Shown here: piece after piece, positions 39,078-48,323 of the stretch
How positions within the stretch are numbered: the stretch's first letter is position 1
Layout of the letters: every line of letters starts with the position of its first letter
Assembly (NCBI GenBank): GCA_964348225.1
Contig: CAYGBM010000035.1
Location: forward strand, 20,982-84,981
Length of the DNA: 64,000 nt
Direction: 5' to 3'
From: CAYGBM01 sp964348225
GTDB taxonomy: Bacteria; Patescibacteriota; Minisyncoccia; Minisyncoccales; CG1-02-41-26
Program-made: the position numbers and the translations under genes
The notes under the pieces: model-generated
Seen by the model: only the letters and a program-made list of their open reading frames with translations
Database searches by the model: none
What the model was told of the DNA's origin: nothing

Positions 39078-39709
39078 GACTAGCTGCCCAATCTTTTTTA
39101 CAATTTGACCAGATTAGGGAAGGGGTAATTGTGCTGAAGAACAAAGCCTTGAGAGGGATCTTGATGGTGTCTTCGGTAAACTTTGAATTGAAGTCAGCAG
39201 AAGAACAAGACGCCATCATTTTTCAGTTCCAGAATTTTTTGAATTCCTTAGACTTTTCCTGTCAAATCATCATTCAATCAAGAAGACTCAACATCACCGG
39301 CTATTTTGAGAAGTTAAAAGAGCTTGAACGAGGGCAAAAGAATGAGCTGTTAAAAATCCAGACCATTGAGTACCGAAAGTTTGTGGAAAAACTGGTGGCT
39401 AAAGGAACCATCATGACAAAACAGTTTTTTGTTGTTGTGCCCTATACCATAGGCGAAATGCGGGGTATAAAATCTACAACCCCCTTTAAAAAAGGCGTGA
39501 GCATGGCTTTGACTGAAGAGGTATTCCAAAGATGTAGAGATCAGCTTTACCAGCGGATGGAATTTGTGGGCATTGGCTTGAGAAGATCTGGGTTGGGGGT
39601 TGTGCCTCTGACCACTCCCGAGCTCATCGAACTCCTTTGGGGCTGGCACCATCCAAAAGAATCAGAGGTTGGCTATTACCCCGAGATTTTACCAGAGTTT
39701 ATGAAGTAA
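39074..39709 (+). CDS. TraC-like domain protein (VirB4 partner)
   Basis: A 211-residue soluble protein that resembles the TraC-like/VirB4 N-terminal domain often encoded separately upstream of VirB4 in CPR genomes. Typical segments are IREGVIVLKNKALRGILMVS, EEQDAIIFQFQNFLNSLDFS and IQSRRLNITGYF. The start ATG 39074 overlaps the PrgI stop, and its own stop is 2 bases from the virB4 ATG, so the three genes form one translationally linked operon. A longer reading of the same frame upstream is rejected because it runs out of frame through the PrgI gene. Confidence 0.85.
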   Translation: MRLAAQSFLQFDQIREGVIVLKNKALRGILMVSSVNFELKSAEEQDAIIFQFQNFLNSLDFSCQIIIQSRRLNITGYFEKLKELERGQKNELLKIQTIEYRKFVEKLVAKGTIMTKQFFVVVPYTIGEMRGIKSTTPFKKGVSMALTEEVFQRCRDQLYQRMEFVGIGLRRSGLGVVPLTTPELIELLWGWHHPKESEVGYYPEILPEFMK

Positions 39710-39711
39710 TC

Positions 39712-41532
39712 ATGAAACTTCCCTCTTTTTTCAAAAAAGGAAAAATTATTGAAAAGCTGGAAATCCAACCAGCAGAGATCAAGGTAGAGGACATTATTGC
39801 CCCCTCTTCCATTGAGGTAAAGCAGAACTACATTAAGCTGGGCGAGAGGTTCTGCAAGTCGTTCTTTGTTTTCTCTTACCCAAGGTATCTCTCTGCTGGC
39901 TGGCTTTCCCCTGTTGTTAACCTGAATTATTCTCTTGATATCAGTTTGCACATCCACCCCGTTGACACCGGGGCTGTTTTGAAAAGGCTGCGCAAAAAAC
40001 TCACTGAAATCCAAGCTGAACTCGGGGAGAGGCAGGAAAAGGGACTAATCAGAGACCCAGCTTTGGAGACAGCCTACAAAGATATTGAGCAGCTAAGAGA
40101 CGAGCTTCAAACAGCCAGAGAAAGGGTTTTTCGCTTAGGGCTTTACCTTACTGTTTATGGTGATGATGACAAAGAATTAAGAGCGGTTGAAAGCCTTATC
40201 AGGTCAATTTTTGAGGCAAGATTAATCTATGTTAAACCAACTCTAATGAGAGAGAAAAAGGGGTTTTTCTCAACCCTTCCCTATGGGCTGGACCAAATAC
40301 TGGTTCACACCCCTATGAACACTGCCCCTCTCTCTAGCATGTTTCCCTTTGTTTCTCCAGACCTGAGCGCCAACGAGGGGATCCTTTATGGCTTGAATAT
40401 GCACAACAGCTCAATGGTTTTGTTTGATAGGTTCAGCTTAGAGAACGCGAACATGGTCGCCTTCGCTAAGAGTGGAGCTGGCAAGTCGTATTTCTGCAAG
40501 CTGGAAGTGCTTCGTTATCTGATGCAAGACATCGGCGTCATTGTCATAGACCCGGAGAACGAGTATGAGTTCCTGTCTGATGCTGTTGGTGGGGCTTTCT
40601 TTAAAATATCTTTAACCTCTCCTCACCACTTAAACCCTTTTGACTTACCACCCGTTGAAGACAGAACACCAGAAGACGTTATAAGAACGAATGTTATTAA
40701 CCTGGTCGGACTTTTAAGAATAATGCTCGGGGGGCTGACCCCAACAGAGGACGCCATAATTGATAGAGCCTTAACTGAAACGTATGCTGCCAAGGACATT
40801 ACCCCGGACAGTGACCCTTCAACCTGGAAAGACAAAATCCCTATAATGTCTGATTTTGAAGCAGTGCTTTCTGGTATGGAGGGGACAGAGTCTTTACTCA
40901 AAAGGGTGAGAAAGTTTACCAAGGGGAGTTATGCTGCTTTTTTTAACAGCCCTTCAAATGTTTCTTTAGACCAGAATCTTATTATATTCGGAATCCGCGA
41001 CATGGAAGATGAGCTTCGTCCTATGGCAACCTTTATTATCTTGAGATACATCTGGAATCAAATCAGGTCGGTGATGAAAAAGAGGATTCTGCTGGTTGAT
41101 GAAGCCTGGTGGTTGATGCAGACAGAGGACGGGGCTTCTTTCTTGTTTGGTATTTGCAAAAGAGCAAGGAAATACTGGCTGGGCGTTTCAACCATCACTC
41201 AGGATGTTTCAGACTTTATGGGGTCAGCCTACGGCAAGCCTATTATTACCAACTCTTCTTTGCAGCTTTTAATGAAGCAAAGCCCAGCCACCATTGATGT
41301 TGTCCAAAAAACCTTTAATCTGACCGAGGGTGAAAAGAATACTCTTCTTCAATGCGATGTTGGGGAAGGCATCTTTATCGCTGGACAAAAAAGAGTGGCT
41401 TTAAAGGTTATTGCTTCTTACGCTGAAGACCAGTTTATAACAAGCTCGCCAGAAGAAGTGAAAAAAATTAAAGAAGCCAAAAAGAAAATGATTAAAGAAG
41501 GCTACGCCCCACCAAGAAGGGGCATGTCTTAG
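39712..41532 (+). CDS. virB4: VirB4/TraC-type conjugation ATPase
   Basis: The central ATPase of a type IV secretion-like system, working at the cytoplasmic membrane. From ATG 39712 it has 606 residues. The N-terminal domain (1-220) lacks TM helices. Walker A is AKSGAGKSYF (251-260), with VIDPENEYEFL, Walker B ILLVDEAWWLM and the C-terminal RKYWLGVSTITQDVSDFM and LLMKQSP segments typical of VirB4. The upstream extension of the frame overlaps the TraC-like gene and is rejected. The giant exported protein gene follows 11 bases downstream. Confidence 0.95.
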   Translation: MKLPSFFKKGKIIEKLEIQPAEIKVEDIIAPSSIEVKQNYIKLGERFCKSFFVFSYPRYLSAGWLSPVVNLNYSLDISLHIHPVDTGAVLKRLRKKLTEIQAELGERQEKGLIRDPALETAYKDIEQLRDELQTARERVFRLGLYLTVYGDDDKELRAVESLIRSIFEARLIYVKPTLMREKKGFFSTLPYGLDQILVHTPMNTAPLSSMFPFVSPDLSANEGILYGLNMHNSSMVLFDRFSLENANMVAFAKSGAGKSYFCKLEVLRYLMQDIGVIVIDPENEYEFLSDAVGGAFFKISLTSPHHLNPFDLPPVEDRTPEDVIRTNVINLVGLLRIMLGGLTPTEDAIIDRALTETYAAKDITPDSDPSTWKDKIPIMSDFEAVLSGMEGTESLLKRVRKFTKGSYAAFFNSPSNVSLDQNLIIFGIRDMEDELRPMATFIILRYIWNQIRSVMKKRILLVDEAWWLMQTEDGASFLFGICKRARKYWLGVSTITQDVSDFMGSAYGKPIITNSSLQLLMKQSPATIDVVQKTFNLTEGEKNTLLQCDVGEGIFIAGQKRVALKVIASYAEDQFITSSPEEVKKIKEAKKKMIKEGYAPPRRGMS

Positions 41533-41543
41533 TTACTGTTTTA

Positions 41544-44500
41544 ATGCGGCTCACAAATAGCAAAAAGCTTCTCTTAGCTTTGTTGGCTGTTGGCATTTTA
41601 TTTCAAGCAGGCGTTGTGTTAGCTTTGGAGTATGAATATCCCAGTCTGCCTGGCATTGGGGTTTTAAAAGAGGACCAGCCGCTCAGCTTTTACATCAAAT
41701 ATTTTGTCAATCTTTTCTTTTACATTGTTGCTGGAGCTTGCGTGGTGGTTATAATCTTTGGCGGGATTTTGCATATTATAGCTTCTCAAAAGCCTACCAC
41801 CCTGGTTAAAGCCAGAGAATATATCAGACGAGGCCTTTTAGGTCTTTTAATTTTGCTCTGTTCTTTTTTGATTCTTTACACTATCAATCCCCAGCTTTTG
41901 CTTTTTAAAATAGACCTTGAAGAAGCAAAAATAGCCTTAGCCCCGGGCGAGAGAGAGCCTGAAGAGCCCAAAAAAGCAGGGTTTTTAGAAGTGATTCCTG
42001 GTGAGCTGGTAATGGATTCCCTCCAGTTTCTTCAGGGCAACGCTACTTTAAGTGAGGAGTTTGTCGGCGATTTCATCGCAGGCCCCGCTTTTCCAGAATA
42101 TCCCCGTTTTGAAGTGTCTTTTCAAGAAGCCAAGATTTTAGCAGAGGCGCTAATTGAAAAAACCGAAATTCTGCATAATTCTTTTTGGGAATGCTGTAAG
42201 TGCGGCAATTCCTATGTTCATTATTATTTTGAGATGAAGCTGAGAGGCGCAGAATGCGGGTGCCTGAGCGGAAAAGATGAGATAATCATTGGAGGCAAAG
42301 ATATAAATATCACAGACCTTGATACATGCGTTAAAGAAATAAGGGGCTGTCATAGGGAACGGATAGAATCGTGTAAGGCCTGTATAGCTGCAGGAGGAAC
42401 TCACGATACCTGCTCGGGCTGTGATTTAGATGAAAACACAGCAGCCTGCGGTCAGCCAAGCGACTGTTGGGCTTGTAAGAATTTCTGCAGCCAGTGCGGG
42501 TGCAGTCCTTCCTGCTTGCGACAAAAAGGGTTAAGAGATAAAAATGGCAACTTGGTTCCTTTTGGTGCTACCCCAAAAATGATTGATGAAATCATCAGCT
42601 ATAGAAGGGATGAGATACTCGGGATTGTCAGCAAGGTTCGGGCTTTAAAAACAAAGGTGGCTGGGGTTCAGCTTACCTTGCACGACAAAGCCTTAAATGT
42701 TATCAAGGCTGCCTATATTATGCAGCATGGCGATGATTTCCTTTTTCAAACCGAGCTTGAGCAGATTAAAAGAGATTTTGAAAAAGGGCTTGTGTTTTTG
42801 AAAGATATATTAGCTCAGAGAAGGTTCACTAAGGAGGATGCTTCCTCGCAGAACATTTTAGCACAAGACAGCCCTGATGATTTTGAAGATGAGCCAGCAG
42901 ACGATAGTTTGTTTAATGTTGAATTTCTAGTTCAAACATACCCGAACTGGTTAGCCACTAAAGAAAAGGTTTTAGAGACTAGGGAAAGCTCAAGTTATTT
43001 CACTTTCTATATTCCCATCACAGATGAAATCGGCATTTTTCTCCGCCAAACCTTAAAGCATAACGAGAAAATAAAACAAGAGGCTGAAGCCTCAAGCCTG
43101 TATTTGGTTATTGCTGGTTTAACCCCTCAAGAGTTCCAAGCCCTGATTGCTGAATGCTTCAGAGGGGCTTTTGGCAATGTGGAGCTTGAAACAATATTTA
43201 CCAAGCAGGAAATGGAAGAGCTCTTTGATATGGTGATGAGTCTGGGAATAAGCGAAGGCTTGGGGCAGACAGCCCTTGTTAATATTGACTCTGGCAAAAT
43301 AAGAGAGGAGATTATTAAAGGCATGGAAGAAGAAACAAAAGACAGGCTTCGTGAGAAAGCAGCTGTTTCAGCAGCGGTGATGAAGTGCCTGATTGACTAT
43401 TGCGGTGGGCCAGCAGGGGTCAGCAGAATGAGCGCCTGCGCTGCTTGTTCAGCTGGTGAGCCTTTGGGTTGTGGTCGGTGCGCCTGCGGTGCAGACATCA
43501 CCCAAGAAAAGGTTGGAGAGTGGCAAAGCAAATGCGAAAACGATATACCAGCTGATTTTATTTCAAGACAGTTGATTAAATTTGTCACAACAGATGTCCA
43601 GGCTTTATTGCCAGACTCCATTGAAAAACTGCTTAAAAGCAAAGTGGAAGAGGTTATTTTTGATAAAGACCTCAGGGAGTTTTACTTAGATAAAAGCCTG
43701 CTTGAACTTTTGCAGAGAGGGGCTGGCGGCATTGCTGAAAACGTTATCCAGGAGGAATTTCCTGAAATCATTAAGCTTTTACAGACCCAGCTTATTACCT
43801 TGTTGCCTAATGCTGTTGGCAACCAGTTGGGTAAGGTTGACCAGTGGCTTACCGACTACTTTGACAAATACGAAGAAATAGTCAACAAACAAATTGATGA
43901 ATGGGTCGCCTGGCTCACCGGCAAAATTACCGGCTGGATAGAAGAGAAATTCGGCTCTAAAAAATACGCTGAAGAGGTGCTCAAAACACTTAAAGAAACT
44001 GACGCTTTAGCTGTTGAAGACTTTCTTGACAAGTACGCTACTTATGAGGAGGTGGTGCTTCAAGGCACTGGAACCCCTTGTTGTGAGGACAAAGATTGTC
44101 CTGCTGCTTTGGGGCCAGGCGGAGGGGATCTTGACCAGGAAAATCAGTGTAGGGAGGCAACTTCAAAGTGCGATTCTTCAGCACCCGATGGCGAGTGCAA
44201 GTTAGTAGAGAAAAAAAGAGGCATTACTTCAAAACAAGATTTTGTTGAGCACTGCAAAGAAGAATTAGCCAAGTCTGCAGCTCCCGACCAGACCTTGGCT
44301 GACATAAGGGTAGCTTGCGAAGGCCCTATGTGGGATAGCGTGGCTGATGTTGTTGAAAAAGAAAGAGACAGGCAGGTGGTTGAAGCAGTAACCGACCTTG
44401 ATACCTACACAGATATGCTTAAGGAGTGGGGCGGTGAATTTAAAAATGTGATGGTAAGTCAGTTCAAGGCATTGCCTGGCCAGTTCTTGGCAGCTGTTGT

Positions 44501-47500
44501 TGAGATTTCCATTCAAACAGCAGTTGAGTATGTAAGGGTTTGGACACAGGACAAGATTATGCCCTATATCTACCCCTACTTGAAGCAAGCTAAGGATTTC
44601 AGAGAGGGCTTTCGCAGTTTGCTGTCAGCCACCATCAAGGATGTTCTGCCCGCCTTTTTAAAGAGGGTTTTGGAAAGAAATCTGATTGATAATCTCAACG
44701 CCTTGCTGGAGGAATTGTGCAAGGCTGGCAGAAAGAAAGTAGAAGAAGGCCAGCCCCAGGCGTTTGTTCAGCTTGATACATATAGCTGGTTAACAGCAGA
44801 GTATAATGTTCCAGCTGAAACAGCAGAAAGAGCCTGTAGTTTAGCCAGAAATCTTAATGCTCCTCTGCGTGAAAAACTGCCAGAAGACATTCAAGAAGCC
44901 CTGAAAACAGAACTTATGAAGTTTTTGCCAGATAAATGGCAGCAGGCTTTGAACAAAAACTTAGCTGAACTTCTTTTCGAAGAGTTTGGCATTCCCAACC
45001 TTGCAGAACTTATTCAAGCTACACCCAAAAAACTTCTTTGCGGTGAATTGCCCCTTGCTGAAGGGGGGGCTACCACTTGGCAAAGATGCAGTGCTGCTCA
45101 AAACCCGGACGGCACCTTTGATGAAACCAAACTAACAGATTTGGAAAAAGTTGCTTGCCCATTTATTGACACTTTTTGCCAGAAGTCGGTTCTGGATATA
45201 TTTCCCTGGCTCAGTCAAAAATTAGGCGCTCTTATCACTGGCATACTGCAAAGAGAGTGTTTCTTTGTTTGGGGCAAGGAATGCGGCATAAGCGGAGGTC
45301 CTAAGGACTGCAAAAGATGCGAAGCCAATGAGATGGCTTTTAAAGATAAATGCCACACTGAGTGTTTGGGCAGAAAGATTTCAGACCCAGACCTTGATTG
45401 CACAACAGGTGGTACATATGAAAAAGACTGCAGAGCAAGAGAGGTTGAAGAGGCAAAGCTTGGCTGTGAAAGCTGCAATGCCTTTTTTGAGCAGAGCTTA
45501 GGTTTCTCTTTCCTATACTATCCTATCAGGTGCAAGCTTAAAGTTAAGTGGGGATTCTCTCCAGATGAAGGATACTTTAACTTGCCATCAGCAACCTGTC
45601 CTGACATACCTTATCCTCCAACCAATGTTGAGCCAGTTCCTGAAGAATTGGCTGAACAAATAGAAAAAGAAACATCTATTTATCAATGGTTTTGGGTTAT
45701 TTTTGCGAAATTAAGACCAGAGATTGACGCTATAGCCAGAAGGCGGGGGCTTTGGAATGAATGGGCTGTTAAAAAAACAGTCCTCAGAGATAATGAGCCG
45801 CCAATGACCTTGCGGGACGACATTAAAGCAACCCTCAATCTTGACAGATTCCCTGACAAGCCAGACGAAGTAGAGGAAGCCTTCCAGGTGTTTTTATCCT
45901 ACTTTCTTGAACAAAGAAAGCTCTATGACCTTTTAACAGATGTTCCTTTGGGCGTGGTAAAACCCATTGACTTTGAAGGCAGGTCAATTTTAAGAGAAAA
46001 AGGACAGGGCGAGAAAAAGAACTTTTTAGCCAAAACAATCTGGGGCGTTTTGCAAGCAGGCTGCCAAAGGGTTAGAGATGAATTTGACCAGAACATCAGG
46101 CCTTCTCCTCGTCCTGCTCCCTATGACCAATTGAGTTCAGCAGAAGTTGAGGCTTATAAAACAGCCTACAAGATTTGTGTGAATTTAGATTCTACTTTAG
46201 GTGTTGCTGTTGGTATTGATAAAAAACTGGTTGAATACACTAATGGCTATTACAATATGTTTGTTCTGCTCAGGGACGAAAAACAGGATTACTGGGCGCC
46301 TGAAGAAAAACCTGAAAAGTTAAGAGAGCTTTTGAACTATATGTTCAACAAAACCGCGGTCAATGCTTTGTATGATGGAGGAGTAAAGCTGCAGCAAACA
46401 GGCAGTTCTTGGATGTTGCCCGTGTGCCGGGCATTAAAATCCTCTCCCATAGCTGATGAACTGCGCGTTAAGAAGGAATGTTGTGAGAGAGAAGGAGCAG
46501 GCGCTCAACAGACCCGCTGCGTTCAAGGGGCAGATTTGGAAGCTTTGGGTAAATACATGCAGAATTTGGCTGTTTTGCTTGGCGGTGGGCCTGTCAGCAA
46601 AACATTAGGCCAGATGATTCTTGAGAAATGGCCATTCCTTAACAATGAGGCAATTATCAACCAGGTTTTTGGCATAATATGCGATAATGTCTGCTCTGGT
46701 GAAAGTGATCCAAATTGCCACACCAAATGCATGGGGCTTTTGCAAAAATCTTTGGCTCAAATATTCAAGGTTGAAGAAGAAATAAGGCTGTTTAACAAGG
46801 TTCAGGATGAGTTAAAGAAAACGCCAGCCGAACTCTTGAGTCTTTTGTTACAAAAACACGACAAAACCCTGCTTGACTTGCTTGACCTTGACCAGGAAAC
46901 CAGGGATATTCTTGCAGAGCCCATCTCTGAATATTTGGAGGATAAGCACTTTATTCTTGGTCGTACCTTTATTGATATACTGGGTGCTGGTTTGGGGCTG
47001 GATAAAGACCTGAAAACTGCTTTGGATTTTTATGATGAAGAAGTTGAGCCGAAACTAAAAAAAGGCCTTAATAAAATCCAAAAGATTATTCAAGACGGGT
47101 TTGACCTTATGATTGAAACCCCAGAAGCTATCCTTGCTTATATTGCCAAAGTTACTAACCAGCAATGGATGGATAGATTCAGAAAGAGGTTGTTTATGAA
47201 TATTACAGGCGGTTGTGAGGTAATGGGATATAAAGAATGGAGCATTAAGCCCGAACATTTAATGGAATGGTATGTAGATCCTTTGAATGAGGGCAGGGTT
47301 TCTGGCGACCTTTTAAACGCTATTATGGAAAAAGGCTTTTATTTCTTACAAGAAAAAGCAATTGTTGTCTCTACCAGTGAAGCTAGCTGGACCGTAACTG
47401 ATCCCAACGGTAATGTTTATTTTATTACTCTTGAAGGAGATGAGCTGAAGATTACTTTCCGCAACCCAGAATGTACACCACCAAGGGTGTACATTAAAGA

Positions 47501-47831
47501 AAACCAGGAATGTTGTGATTTGGGCAAGTCATTGTTCTGCAAAAAAGCAGAAGAAGGGGAAGAGTGCCTGAGATGTCGCTTGCTGGGCATGGGACAAACT
47601 AAAAACGACTGCGTTTCAGATGAAAAATACATAGAAGAAGAAGACGAAGCCACAGGCCAAACGCTTAAAAAGTGCTGTCGGGGTGAGCCACCTAACATAG
47701 ATGGAGAGTGCTGCCAAACAGTTATTGATTGCATTGTTGACAAAATAAGCTACTTTTTAATCACTGGCTTAACCGATGCTTTAACCAGCGGCTCCCCAGC
47801 CAATGAAGTAGCGCCAGGACTTGAACCATAG
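41544..47831 (+). CDS. Giant exported protein with N-terminal VirB2-like module and Cys-rich domains
   Basis: A 2095-residue protein. It has a signal peptide (1-28), then two TM helices (about 48-78 and 92-115) with a basic loop (KAREYIRRG): the VirB2/TrbC-like pilin layout. The remaining ~1970 residues are predicted extracytoplasmic. They alternate long helical stretches with Cys clusters, e.g. CCKCG, CKACIAAG...CSGC, CWACKNFCSQCGCSPSC (about 210-335), CAACSAGEPLGCGRCACG (about 630) and CCDLG...CLRCR near the C-terminus. I recognise no enzymatic domain. It follows virB4 by 11 bases, so it is probably a substrate or structural part of the apparatus. Confidence 0.85.
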   Translation: MRLTNSKKLLLALLAVGILFQAGVVLALEYEYPSLPGIGVLKEDQPLSFYIKYFVNLFFYIVAGACVVVIIFGGILHIIASQKPTTLVKAREYIRRGLLGLLILLCSFLILYTINPQLLLFKIDLEEAKIALAPGEREPEEPKKAGFLEVIPGELVMDSLQFLQGNATLSEEFVGDFIAGPAFPEYPRFEVSFQEAKILAEALIEKTEILHNSFWECCKCGNSYVHYYFEMKLRGAECGCLSGKDEIIIGGKDINITDLDTCVKEIRGCHRERIESCKACIAAGGTHDTCSGCDLDENTAACGQPSDCWACKNFCSQCGCSPSCLRQKGLRDKNGNLVPFGATPKMIDEIISYRRDEILGIVSKVRALKTKVAGVQLTLHDKALNVIKAAYIMQHGDDFLFQTELEQIKRDFEKGLVFLKDILAQRRFTKEDASSQNILAQDSPDDFEDEPADDSLFNVEFLVQTYPNWLATKEKVLETRESSSYFTFYIPITDEIGIFLRQTLKHNEKIKQEAEASSLYLVIAGLTPQEFQALIAECFRGAFGNVELETIFTKQEMEELFDMVMSLGISEGLGQTALVNIDSGKIREEIIKGMEEETKDRLREKAAVSAAVMKCLIDYCGGPAGVSRMSACAACSAGEPLGCGRCACGADITQEKVGEWQSKCENDIPADFISRQLIKFVTTDVQALLPDSIEKLLKSKVEEVIFDKDLREFYLDKSLLELLQRGAGGIAENVIQEEFPEIIKLLQTQLITLLPNAVGNQLGKVDQWLTDYFDKYEEIVNKQIDEWVAWLTGKITGWIEEKFGSKKYAEEVLKTLKETDALAVEDFLDKYATYEEVVLQGTGTPCCEDKDCPAALGPGGGDLDQENQCREATSKCDSSAPDGECKLVEKKRGITSKQDFVEHCKEELAKSAAPDQTLADIRVACEGPMWDSVADVVEKERDRQVVEAVTDLDTYTDMLKEWGGEFKNVMVSQFKALPGQFLAAVVEISIQTAVEYVRVWTQDKIMPYIYPYLKQAKDFREGFRSLLSATIKDVLPAFLKRVLERNLIDNLNALLEELCKAGRKKVEEGQPQAFVQLDTYSWLTAEYNVPAETAERACSLARNLNAPLREKLPEDIQEALKTELMKFLPDKWQQALNKNLAELLFEEFGIPNLAELIQATPKKLLCGELPLAEGGATTWQRCSAAQNPDGTFDETKLTDLEKVACPFIDTFCQKSVLDIFPWLSQKLGALITGILQRECFFVWGKECGISGGPKDCKRCEANEMAFKDKCHTECLGRKISDPDLDCTTGGTYEKDCRAREVEEAKLGCESCNAFFEQSLGFSFLYYPIRCKLKVKWGFSPDEGYFNLPSATCPDIPYPPTNVEPVPEELAEQIEKETSIYQWFWVIFAKLRPEIDAIARRRGLWNEWAVKKTVLRDNEPPMTLRDDIKATLNLDRFPDKPDEVEEAFQVFLSYFLEQRKLYDLLTDVPLGVVKPIDFEGRSILREKGQGEKKNFLAKTIWGVLQAGCQRVRDEFDQNIRPSPRPAPYDQLSSAEVEAYKTAYKICVNLDSTLGVAVGIDKKLVEYTNGYYNMFVLLRDEKQDYWAPEEKPEKLRELLNYMFNKTAVNALYDGGVKLQQTGSSWMLPVCRALKSSPIADELRVKKECCEREGAGAQQTRCVQGADLEALGKYMQNLAVLLGGGPVSKTLGQMILEKWPFLNNEAIINQVFGIICDNVCSGESDPNCHTKCMGLLQKSLAQIFKVEEEIRLFNKVQDELKKTPAELLSLLLQKHDKTLLDLLDLDQETRDILAEPISEYLEDKHFILGRTFIDILGAGLGLDKDLKTALDFYDEEVEPKLKKGLNKIQKIIQDGFDLMIETPEAILAYIAKVTNQQWMDRFRKRLFMNITGGCEVMGYKEWSIKPEHLMEWYVDPLNEGRVSGDLLNAIMEKGFYFLQEKAIVVSTSEASWTVTDPNGNVYFITLEGDELKITFRNPECTPPRVYIKENQECCDLGKSLFCKKAEEGEECLRCRLLGMGQTKNDCVSDEKYIEEEDEATGQTLKKCCRGEPPNIDGECCQTVIDCIVDKISYFLITGLTDALTSGSPANEVAPGLEP

Positions 47832-47837
47832 CTTATA

Positions 47838-48323
47838 AATTAAGAATTGAAAATTAATAATTAAGAATTTAATTAAAAATTAAAAATTGTTGTGAGGTAT
47901 TCAAATAAAGAAGAATTCAAGAAAGCGCTTAAGAAAAGAGCTTACAACTTTTCAATCCAATTGGTGAACTTTACCGAAGGATTACCCAGGGGCAACACTT
48001 GCTTTATTATTGGCAATCAACTTCTTCGCAGTGGAACAAGTATTGGTGCAAACATTGTAGAAGCCCAGGGCGCGAGCTCAAAAAGAGACTTCATTAATTT
48101 TCTCACCTATGCTTTTAAATCTTCCAATGAAACCAGATATTGGCTCGGCCTTTTACGAGATACAGAAAAAGCAGATCAAGAACAGGCTAATAGTTTGTTA
48201 ACAGAAGCAGATGAGCTTTCAAAAATATTGAGTTCAATTCTGTTGTCCTTAAAAGGAAAAAAATAATTCTTAATTCTTAATTAAATTTTTAATTCTTAAT
48301 TCTTAATTTTTAATTCATATAAG
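47838..48323. mobile_element. Inverted-repeat element carrying an S23 four-helix-bundle gene
   Basis: The left arm (47838-47885; AAGAATTGAAAATTAATAAT units) and right arm (48268-48318; AATTCTTAATTCTTAATTAA units) are inverted copies of the arms at 37036-37138 and 38502-38614. In those two places the arms enclose only 17-24 bases; here they enclose the S23 gene. This suggests an empty/filled relation and a possible mobile unit. No transposase or target duplication is evident, so mobility is inference. Confidence 0.45.
47892..48266 (+). CDS. Four-helix-bundle protein (S23/23S rRNA intervening-sequence family)
   Basis: A 124-residue helical protein starting at GTG 47892. Motifs are RGNTCFIIGNQLLRSGTSIGANIVEA and the SSNETRYWLGLL segment diagnostic of the S23 family. 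Relatives are encoded inside intervening sequences of 23S rRNA genes or as accessory variability determinants (Avd) of diversity-generating retroelements; here neither an rRNA gene nor a reverse transcriptase is nearby. It lies between two giant surface protein genes and is bounded by inverted repeats, so it may have entered the operon as cargo of a repeat element. Confidence 0.9.
   Translation: MRYSNKEEFKKALKKRAYNFSIQLVNFTEGLPRGNTCFIIGNQLLRSGTSIGANIVEAQGASSKRDFINFLTYAFKSSNETRYWLGLLRDTEKADQEQANSLLTEADELSKILSSILLSLKGKK

Noticed and set aside
47892..48266. Diversity-generating retroelement around the S23 gene
   Set aside because: S23 proteins resemble Avd, but no reverse transcriptase, template repeat or variable-repeat target is visible in the window.
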